Shown one piece after another: positions 21,024 to 28,408 of a stretch of DNA of 64,000 nt. The translations under genes were made by a program, and so were the position numbers. Under the pieces are notes generated by a model, which had not been told where the DNA came from, did no database searches, and saw nothing but the letters and a program-made list of their open reading frames with translations. Numbering within the stretch: position 1 is the first letter of the stretch; each line of letters starts with the position of its first letter. Source of the DNA: Desulfobacula sp. (GTDB taxonomy: Bacteria > Desulfobacterota > Desulfobacteria > Desulfobacterales > Desulfobacteraceae); the NCBI GenBank assembly GCA_023701135.1, contig JAMPXP010000004.1:124001-188000 (forward strand), written 5' to 3'.

Positions 21024-22583
21024 ATGACCGTAAAAACACATGAAAAGGAGCTTGAACGGCTCAGGAGCCTTCAGGAAAAAGCTGCCCTGGGGGGCGGTGA
21101 AAAAGCCATGGCCCGCCACCGCTCCCAGGGGAAACTCTCGGCCGGGGAAAGGCTTGGCCTGCTCTTTGATCCGGGCAGTTTTGTTGAACTCAATGACCTT
21201 GCCGAAAGCCAGTGCGTGGATTTCGGCATGGAAAAGCGGAAGGTCACCGGAGACGGGGTGGTCATCGGTTACGGCACCGTCAGCGGCCGCATGGTCTTTG
21301 CCTATGCCCAGGATGTCACCGTTCTCGGCGGGTCCGTGGGCACCATCCATGGGCAGAAAATCAACCGGATCCAGGACGAGGCCCTCAAGGTCAAGGCCCC
21401 CATTGTGGGAATGTTTGATTCCGGCGGCGGCAGGCTCCACGAGGGCTTTTTCGCCTCCAAGGGCGTGGCCGGCATGTTTTACCGGAATACGGCCGCCTCC
21501 GGGGTCATCCCCCAGATTTCCTGCATCATGGGACCCTGCGCCGGGGTTTCCGTCTATTCCCCGGCCCTGACGGATTTCATCATCATGATTGAAAAACAGA
21601 GCCAGATGGTCATCACCGGCCCCAAGGTCATCCAGGATGTGACCGGGGAAACCGTGACCCTGGAAGAACTGGGCGGGGCCAAGGTTCACAGTGAGATCAC
21701 GGGCCAGGCCCATTTCGTCACCCAGACGGACCAGGAAAGCATTGAACTCATCCGCTACCTTTTGGGCTTCCTGCCGTCCAACCATGAAGAAGCCCCACCC
21801 TCTTTTCCCTGCCATGACCCCCTGGACCGGAAAAACCCTGTCCTCACCGACATTGTCCCGGCGGAATTCAAAAAAGCCTATGACATGCACCGGGTCATTG
21901 ACGAAATTGTGGACAATCATGAATTCCTCGAAGTCCTGCCGGTGTTCGCCCCCAATATCATCACGGGTCTGGCCCGCATGAACGGCTCCACCGTGGGCAT
22001 TGTCGGGAACCAGCCCTCGGTCAAGGCCGGGTGCCTGGACTATCATTCCGCAGACAAGGCCGCCCGGTTCATCCGGTTCTGCGACTGCTTCGGCATCCCC
22101 CTGGTGAATCTGGTGGATGTGCCCGGCTATTTTCCCGGCGTTCACCAGGAGCATGCCGGCATCATCCGGCACGGCGCCAAAATGCTCTATGCCTATGCCG
22201 AAGCCACGGTGCCCAAGATCACCCTGGCCCTGAGAAAAGAATACGGCGGGGCCGTCATGGCCATGTGCTGCGCCGGCATGGGCGTGGATCTCATGATGGC
22301 CTGGCCCGTGGCCCAGCTCGTGGTTCTGGATACCACCGCCGCCATCAATATCATCTACAGAAAAGAAATTGACGAGGCCGAGGACCCCAGGGCCTTCAAG
22401 TCTCAAAAAATCGAAGAATATGATTATAAATATTCCAATCCCTTTCATGCCGCTTCCAATATGCTGGTGGACCGGATCATCGAACCCTCCGAGACACGGA
22501 CGGAAATCATCCGGGCCCTGTCCATGCTGAAAAACAAGAAACGGCCCCAGCCTTTCCGGCTGCATGGCAATATTCCCATGTAA
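21024..22583 (+). CDS. acyl-CoA carboxylase/decarboxylase carboxyltransferase subunit (PccB/GcdA-like)
   Basis: ARHRSQGKLSAGERLGLLFDPGSFVEL, GDGVVIGYGTVSGR, FDSGGGRLHEG, IMGPCAGVSVYSPALTDFIIM, PGYFPGVHQEHAGIIRHGAKMLYAYAEATVPKITL. Confidence 0.92.
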   Translation: MTVKTHEKELERLRSLQEKAALGGGEKAMARHRSQGKLSAGERLGLLFDPGSFVELNDLAESQCVDFGMEKRKVTGDGVVIGYGTVSGRMVFAYAQDVTVLGGSVGTIHGQKINRIQDEALKVKAPIVGMFDSGGGRLHEGFFASKGVAGMFYRNTAASGVIPQISCIMGPCAGVSVYSPALTDFIIMIEKQSQMVITGPKVIQDVTGETVTLEELGGAKVHSEITGQAHFVTQTDQESIELIRYLLGFLPSNHEEAPPSFPCHDPLDRKNPVLTDIVPAEFKKAYDMHRVIDEIVDNHEFLEVLPVFAPNIITGLARMNGSTVGIVGNQPSVKAGCLDYHSADKAARFIRFCDCFGIPLVNLVDVPGYFPGVHQEHAGIIRHGAKMLYAYAEATVPKITLALRKEYGGAVMAMCCAGMGVDLMMAWPVAQLVVLDTTAAINIIYRKEIDEAEDPRAFKSQKIEEYDYKYSNPFHAASNMLVDRIIEPSETRTEIIRALSMLKNKKRPQPFRLHGNIPM

Positions 22584-22638
22584 GGATACGATACGGATAA
22601 GCCCATATTCACACTATTTTAAATAAGGAGACAGAGCC

Positions 22639-23784
22639 GTGGATTTTTTACTCTCAAAAGAACAGAAATCAATTCAAAAAGCAGCCCGGGAATTTGCCCG
22701 GGGGGAACTGGCCCCCATGGGCCGGGAACTGGATCTGACCCAGACCTACCCCGGCGATATCGTGAAAAAGGCAAGGGAACTGGGCCTCATCGGGCTTTTC
22801 GTGCCTGAAAAATTCGGAGGGCCGGGCCTGGGCTATCTGGAACAGGCCATTGTCCTGGAAGAATTCTGGAAGGTGGACCCCGGCATCAGCCAGCAGCTCT
22901 GCTCCCTGACCTTTGGCGCAGAAGAATTCATCCTCTTCGGCTCCGACGAACAGGGCAAGAAATTCCTGGACCCCATCTTCAACGGCGAAGGCGTCATGGG
23001 CTTTGCCATTACCGAACCCGATGCCGGGTCCGACACCCTTGCCGCCGCCACCATTGCCGTGAAAGACGGCAATGAATGGGTATTGAACGGCTCCAAGGTC
23101 ATGATCGGCAACGGCACCAAGGGCACGTTCATGCTCATCTTCTGCCTCACGGACCCGGACAATCCTTCCCGGTCCAAACGCCACAGCATCATTGCCGTGG
23201 AAACCAACCGGCCGGGGTATAAGGCCGAGCCCATGCACGGAAAAATGGGGCTTCGCTGTTCAGATACGGCCGCCATTTACCTGACCAATTGCAGGGTTCC
23301 GGAAGAAAATCTCATCGGCACCAGGGGTAACGGATTTCACCAGCTCATGGCCTTTTTTGACCGGAGCCGGGCCTATGTCTCGGCCCACGGCGTGGGCCTG
23401 GCCCAGGGGGCTCTCGACATGGCCATCAAGCATATCCGGGACCGGAAGCAGTTCGGCAAACCCATCGGCAGCTTCCAGGGAGTCCAGTTTAAAATTGCAG
23501 ACATGGCCGTCAAAGTGGAACTGGCCCGGAACATCATGTACAAGGCAGCCTGGCTCCTCGACAACGGCACACCCGACACCCATGTGACCGCCATGGCCAA
23601 GCTTTATGCCTCCCGCATCGCCGTCGAAGTGGTGGATGAGGCCCTCCAGCTCCACGGCGGCTACGGCTATTTTGACGATTACGATATCGAGCGCTTCTAC
23701 CGGGCCGCCAAGGTTCTTGAAATTTACGAAGGGGCCAAGGAAATCGAAAAAATGATCATCGGCCGGACCCTCATCGGCAAATAG
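22639..23784 (+). CDS. acyl-CoA dehydrogenase
   Basis: GFAITEPDAGSDTLA, GLAQGALDMAIKHIRDRKQFGKPIGSFQ, LHGGYGYFDDYDIERFYRAAKVLEIYEGAKEI (catalytic-type Glu). Confidence 0.94.
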   Translation: MDFLLSKEQKSIQKAAREFARGELAPMGRELDLTQTYPGDIVKKARELGLIGLFVPEKFGGPGLGYLEQAIVLEEFWKVDPGISQQLCSLTFGAEEFILFGSDEQGKKFLDPIFNGEGVMGFAITEPDAGSDTLAAATIAVKDGNEWVLNGSKVMIGNGTKGTFMLIFCLTDPDNPSRSKRHSIIAVETNRPGYKAEPMHGKMGLRCSDTAAIYLTNCRVPEENLIGTRGNGFHQLMAFFDRSRAYVSAHGVGLAQGALDMAIKHIRDRKQFGKPIGSFQGVQFKIADMAVKVELARNIMYKAAWLLDNGTPDTHVTAMAKLYASRIAVEVVDEALQLHGGYGYFDDYDIERFYRAAKVLEIYEGAKEIEKMIIGRTLIGK

Positions 23785-23805
23785 ACCGCCCCGTTCCATT
23801 CAAAG

Positions 23806-23848
23806 GGCAGGAGAAGACGAACTACAAATCCTTTTCCTGCCTTTTTTT
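23806..23848 (+). terminator. rho-independent terminator
   Basis: GGCAGGAGAAG ... CTTTTCCTGCC followed by a T-run just after the acyl-CoA dehydrogenase stop. Confidence 0.8.
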
Positions 23849-23867
23849 CATGATAGCCTGATCTTAA

Positions 23868-23896
23868 TTGACAATATATGGATCATAAAATATAAT
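23868..23896 (+). promoter_or_regulatory. consensus sigma-70 promoter for hipBA
   Basis: TTGACA - 17 bp - TATAAT, perfect consensus boxes upstream of hipB. Confidence 0.8.
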
Positions 23897-23933
23897 ATTT
23901 CCAGCTTATGAATACTATATTATCAATAAAATC

Positions 23934-24233
23934 ATGAGACCCTTGCTACATACCCCGGAAGACATGGCCCGGGAACTGGCATCGAAACTGAAGTCGTTGA
24001 GGCTTGCAAAAAAATGGAAGCGCTCCACCCTGGCCGAACGCTCCGGGGTGACGGAGGCCTCGCTGAGGCGGTTTGAGCAGACGGGTAAGGTTTCTCTCCA
24101 TCATTTCCTGAAATTGACCCATGCCCTGGGCCGCCTCTACGACGCCGCATCTCTCCTGAACCCGCCGGAAGCAGGGTCCTTGAAAGAACTGAAACAAAAA
24201 GAGAAAAAAATCTCCAAACGGGGGTCCATTTGA
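23934..24233 (+). CDS. hipB: HipB-like XRE antitoxin
   Basis: LASKLKSLRLAKKWKRSTLAERSGVTEASLRRFEQTGKVSLHHFLKLTHALGRL HTH; overlaps hipA. Confidence 0.85.
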   Translation: MRPLLHTPEDMARELASKLKSLRLAKKWKRSTLAERSGVTEASLRRFEQTGKVSLHHFLKLTHALGRLYDAASLLNPPEAGSLKELKQKEKKISKRGSI

Positions 24234-25456
24234 AAGAGCTGAATGTTTATCTGAATTTTTCAGAAACAGACAAAATCTTTGTCGGCACCCTGGCTGAATC
24301 GGGAAACAGGATTTTTTTCGAATACGATGCCTCCTTTCTGCTGGATCCCCTGTGGCTGTCTCCCTACAAACTGCCCCCGAAGCCCGGCCTGTTTGAACAC
24401 AAAGACAAAGATTTCGGCCCTGTCTTCGGCTTGTTTGACGATTCTCTGCCCGATGGGTGGGGGCTCCTGCTCATGGACCGGTTTTTGAGAAAACAGGGAG
24501 TTGATACGGACCGGCTCTCGGTTCTGGACAGGCTCGCCTTTCTGGGGAAACACACCATGGGAGCCCTCATTTATGAGCCCGCCGCAAAGCATGAAAAAAC
24601 AGATAAGCACCTTGACCTTGATGCCCTTGCCCAACAGTCCCGGCAGATTATGGAAGGCGAGGCCGTTGACGTCCTCCCGGCGCTCATGAAAGCCGGCGGC
24701 AGCCCAGGAGGGGCAAGGCCCAAGATTCTGGCCGGAGTCAAAGGCAACACGCTCCTTTCCGATGAACATGATCTTCCCCCGGGGTTTGAACCCTGGATGA
24801 TCAAATTCAATTCAACACAAGACTCGCCCGATGCCGGGGCCGTCGAATTTGCCTATTCCATGATGGCAAAGCAAGCCGGGATCATCATGCCGGAAACCCG
24901 CCTCTTTGAATCGGGTCCCCAAAGCAGATATTTCGGGATCAAACGGTTTGACAGAAAACATAACCGGCGGTTTCATGTGCACACCTTCGGCAACCTGATC
25001 CATTCCAATTTCCGGACCCCGGAATGTGATTATGAAACCTTTTTAAAAGTGGTGCTCGATCTTACAAAAAATCACAAGGACCTTGAAAAAGGATTTCGCC
25101 GGATGATTTTCAATGTCATGGCCAACAACCGGGACGATCATGTGAAAAATTTTGCCTTTATGCTGGATGCAAAAAAGGAATGGACCCTCACACCGGCCTA
25201 TGACCTGACCTTTTCAAAAGGCCCCGGCGGAGAGCACTCCATGTCGATTTCCGGAGAGAGCGGCACCCCGGGCAAAAAGGAAGTCCTCCGCCTGGGTGAA
25301 AAAACCGGTTTGTCTTTTCATAAAATCCGTGACATCATCGGAGAGGTAGCAGCATCCATTGAACGCTGGCCGGATTTTGCCAAAGCCGCCAATGTCGGTG
25401 AGCAAACCCGGAGCCAGATCTGGAAAAAAATCAAAACGAATCTGTCCTTTTTCTAA
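24230..25456 (+). CDS. hipA: HipA-family Ser/Thr kinase toxin (TTG start)
   Basis: GPVFGLFDDSLPDGWGLLLMDR; GGSPGGARPKIL; MANNRDDHVKNFAFML; ATP-kinase core; overlap with hipB. Confidence 0.92.
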   Translation: MKELNVYLNFSETDKIFVGTLAESGNRIFFEYDASFLLDPLWLSPYKLPPKPGLFEHKDKDFGPVFGLFDDSLPDGWGLLLMDRFLRKQGVDTDRLSVLDRLAFLGKHTMGALIYEPAAKHEKTDKHLDLDALAQQSRQIMEGEAVDVLPALMKAGGSPGGARPKILAGVKGNTLLSDEHDLPPGFEPWMIKFNSTQDSPDAGAVEFAYSMMAKQAGIIMPETRLFESGPQSRYFGIKRFDRKHNRRFHVHTFGNLIHSNFRTPECDYETFLKVVLDLTKNHKDLEKGFRRMIFNVMANNRDDHVKNFAFMLDAKKEWTLTPAYDLTFSKGPGGEHSMSISGESGTPGKKEVLRLGEKTGLSFHKIRDIIGEVAASIERWPDFAKAANVGEQTRSQIWKKIKTNLSFF

Positions 25457-25470
25457 AATCAGCCTTTTCT

Positions 25471-27144
25471 CTAATGATGCACCGTAAGCTGGGGAAAGGG
25501 GATTTCCCAGTTGTTGGCCGTGCAGGCATCCACGCACCACCTCTGGATGGCCCGGGACAGCTTGTAATACTGGGGCGCCATTTCGCCTTTGAATTCTGCA
25601 AGGATGGCCAGGTCCAGAGAAGAGCTGCCGGCCGCCAGGAAGTCCACCTGGACATTCACCAGCCCCTTATCATATCCCTCTTTTTCAATGGCTCCCCGGA
25701 TATGGGCCGACAGGATTTCCAGGACTTTCCCCGTGATATCTTTCTGGATATCGTAGCTGACGCCAAAGACCACCTTGAGGCTGAAGCCCAGGGAAATGTT
25801 CAACGGGGCCTGGCCGAGGAAATCCGAAGTCTGATAGGTTTTTTTTGCCCCTCCGGCCAGAACCAGTTGAACCATTTCATGGGACATACTGGTGACATGG
25901 CCCCAGGTGCCGTCGGAGAGGATGACCCAGTCGTTTCTCCTGCACGGGAACCAGGATTCGCTCTTGTGAAACGGACGCGAGGTCTTGCCCAGCAATTCTT
26001 CAATGGGCAGCCGGATGCTGACCTCCATGTCCGGATTTTCAAGGATGCAAAAAATATTGATGGTTTTCACCATCCAGGGCACGCCCTGGTAAATGATTCT
26101 TTCCCCTTCCCGGACAGCCCCGATATTGAGCATGAGCTGGCTCTGCTGCCAGAACCTGGGCAAGGTATGCTTGGCGGCCCATCCAATGCCGATGAACAGA
26201 ATAATGGACAGACTTAAAAGAACCCAGTCCTCAAAAATATAAAAGACCAGGACCAGGACGAACAATACGACAAACATGGCCGCCATTCTTGCCAGGATTT
26301 CAAAGAGCCGGATATGGAAAGGCTTGTATTTCAGATTATATCCGGGAATCAGTTTGATCAGGGACCTGGCGCCAAGTCTCAGCACCAGAATCGCACAAAT
26401 GCAGGAAATCAGGGCAATCATCAGATACAGGCCCCTGGTCCGGAAAAATTTTTTAATGGAAATACCTGAACTTTCGATCAGGGATTTTTCATCACTGCTC
26501 ATTTCCTTGAGCTGCATATTGGCGATCTGCAATTTGTTCTGTATCTGTTTTTCAATCCCCCTCCATTCCGGCAGAAGGGATTCAAGATCTTTTTTAACTT
26601 CCCTGTCCTCGGTCTTTGCGATCAATCCGGAAATATTCCGGACCGCATCCCGGGAAACGAAAACAAGATTTTCATAATAGGCCAGCTCGTCTTTGAGCTT
26701 GGTTTTATTTCTCGCGCTGACCGTCATCCGCTTTATTTCCTTGATACCGGGCTCAACCAGGGCCATGACCTCTTCTTTCCAGTCAAAGGACTCCTCCTTT
26801 TTTCCAAGGAACATCCCGATATCCACCCCCGTTGCAATCCGCTCAAAATCCGCCTGGGCATCGCTGAGCTGCTCGTCGAGCTTGGAAATCTCCGATTGAA
26901 GCCCTTCCTTTTCCGTTTCCGACGTGCTTTTCTCAAGCAGTGCTTTCTTCTCCTTTATCCGCTGGTTCAGATTTCGTTTCAGCTCGGAAATGGAAAACAG
27001 CATATTAATGGATGCCTCATCCTTTTCAGAAACGGCATTGGGCTTAAGCACCTCAAGCAGCTTGGTTTTCTGGCTTGCATAAACCGGACAGGGCCATACC
27101 CATAAAAGAACAAGAAAAAATAAAAAAATCCGATGCTTGATCAT
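25471..27144 (-). CDS. MscS-family mechanosensitive channel with signal peptide and long coiled-coil periplasmic region
   Basis: MIKHRIFLFFLVLLWVWPCPVYAS; coiled coil; TMs; MscS-like beta domain (GERIIYQGVPWMVKTINIFC...WVILSDGTWGHVTSM). Confidence 0.8.
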   Translation of the reverse strand: MIKHRIFLFFLVLLWVWPCPVYASQKTKLLEVLKPNAVSEKDEASINMLFSISELKRNLNQRIKEKKALLEKSTSETEKEGLQSEISKLDEQLSDAQADFERIATGVDIGMFLGKKEESFDWKEEVMALVEPGIKEIKRMTVSARNKTKLKDELAYYENLVFVSRDAVRNISGLIAKTEDREVKKDLESLLPEWRGIEKQIQNKLQIANMQLKEMSSDEKSLIESSGISIKKFFRTRGLYLMIALISCICAILVLRLGARSLIKLIPGYNLKYKPFHIRLFEILARMAAMFVVLFVLVLVFYIFEDWVLLSLSIILFIGIGWAAKHTLPRFWQQSQLMLNIGAVREGERIIYQGVPWMVKTINIFCILENPDMEVSIRLPIEELLGKTSRPFHKSESWFPCRRNDWVILSDGTWGHVTSMSHEMVQLVLAGGAKKTYQTSDFLGQAPLNISLGFSLKVVFGVSYDIQKDITGKVLEILSAHIRGAIEKEGYDKGLVNVQVDFLAAGSSSLDLAILAEFKGEMAPQYYKLSRAIQRWCVDACTANNWEIPFPQLTVHH

Positions 27145-27160
27145 ATTCACGGTCTCCTTT

Positions 27161-28210
27161 TTAAACAGCCTCGCTGGACCACTCGATAAGCTGGATATAA
27201 TCATGGATGCTCTTTCTGACGTCCTCCATGGTATCCAGGTGGAGAAATTGAACACCAACCGCCATCTCGCCTGATTTCCGGCTTGCGTTTTTAACCTCGC
27301 CCATAAAAACAGCCTCGCCTCCGGAACCCGGAAACCGGCACCGGAAGGCAACGGTATCCTTTAATAGGCCGTTCAAAAGCGTTTTATCCGAAGGAAAGGT
27401 TTCCATCACGCACCGGCATCCGCCTTTGCTGATATTTTCAATGACCCCTCCCCTTTCACTGCCGCCCACCCCGGCCTGGGCCACGATACTGCATTTAAAC
27501 CGCTTGTGGGAACGCAGCTCATGGTGTTCGATCCTCCCCGGAAACGCGATGAACATGAGTTTGGAAGGCTCGGAAATAAGGCCCAGCACCCTGGAGCGGA
27601 ACGCATAAATGGTCCCTTTGTACAAGGTCTTGATGGTCAGGCCGGTCCCGGTGGCCGGGCCCTGATCCTCACCCCCGAAGGGGTTTGGCGTCTTCAGCAA
27701 AAGGTATTTCCCGTGTTCGATGCCCACCAGGGCGCTCCGGAAGGTGACGCTGAGATCGTCAAAGTCAAGGAGGAGCCGGATGCCGATCTCCAGGCAGAAC
27801 TCCTTATTGTTAAGGATCTGAAGCGGAATATGCCTCAAGGGGTCGGAGGGGATTTCTTCAGGGTCTCCCGGCTCCTCCCTGTCTTTCTTTTCATCAAAAT
27901 AGCGGGCGCTTTCCATCAGAATATGCATCAAGGGCAACCGAATGATATCCTGTTTCCTCGACACATTTTTTTCCACCTCAATCACGATATTCTGCCAGGA
28001 AAGGATGGCGTATAATGCCTCAAGCTGATTCAGGCTCAGGGTATCGGCATCGATAAGGGTCCCCTTCAGAAAAAAAATCCGGCCCATGTCTTTTTTTGTG
28101 AAAATTTTAATGGTGCAGGTCTTCTGCTCCATCTCGATCATCTGCAAAAAAGAGGAAAGGTTCACCCCGGCAATCCTGCCGCTGATATCCCTGGTATTAT
28201 CCAACATCAT
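27161..28210 (-). CDS. DUF4388-like N-terminus + PilZ (c-di-GMP-binding) protein
   Basis: ISGRIAGVNLSSFLQMIEMEQKTCTIKI; RSHKR (RxxxR) and ENISKGG (NxSxxG) PilZ motifs. Confidence 0.82.
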   Translation of the reverse strand: MMLDNTRDISGRIAGVNLSSFLQMIEMEQKTCTIKIFTKKDMGRIFFLKGTLIDADTLSLNQLEALYAILSWQNIVIEVEKNVSRKQDIIRLPLMHILMESARYFDEKKDREEPGDPEEIPSDPLRHIPLQILNNKEFCLEIGIRLLLDFDDLSVTFRSALVGIEHGKYLLLKTPNPFGGEDQGPATGTGLTIKTLYKGTIYAFRSRVLGLISEPSKLMFIAFPGRIEHHELRSHKRFKCSIVAQAGVGGSERGGVIENISKGGCRCVMETFPSDKTLLNGLLKDTVAFRCRFPGSGGEAVFMGEVKNASRKSGEMAVGVQFLHLDTMEDVRKSIHDYIQLIEWSSEAV

Positions 28211-28408
28211 GAAAAATTTTCCTTATAAATGCTATCAAAATCAATTAATTTTCCTCGACCTTCTTTAACAGCCAGGCTCCGATTGAATTTTAAGATGTTA
28301 TCCCATGCTTTAAATCAAGTCAAAAATTTTGTCGGCTATGTGAATGAAAAAAACGAAACTCCCACAGGGGGGGGGGATTGGCACCTGCAGTTGGAAATAC
28401 GATTCCTG

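Noticed and set aside
20949-22565. 538-aa minus-strand ORF antisense to the carboxyltransferase
   Set aside because: Gly/His/Asp-rich composition without domain motifs; a shadow ORF of a high-GC gene.
28367-28376. G10 tract as a phase-variation switch
   Set aside because: Not within a plausible gene or promoter; better explained as a decayed repeat remnant or a sequencing homopolymer.
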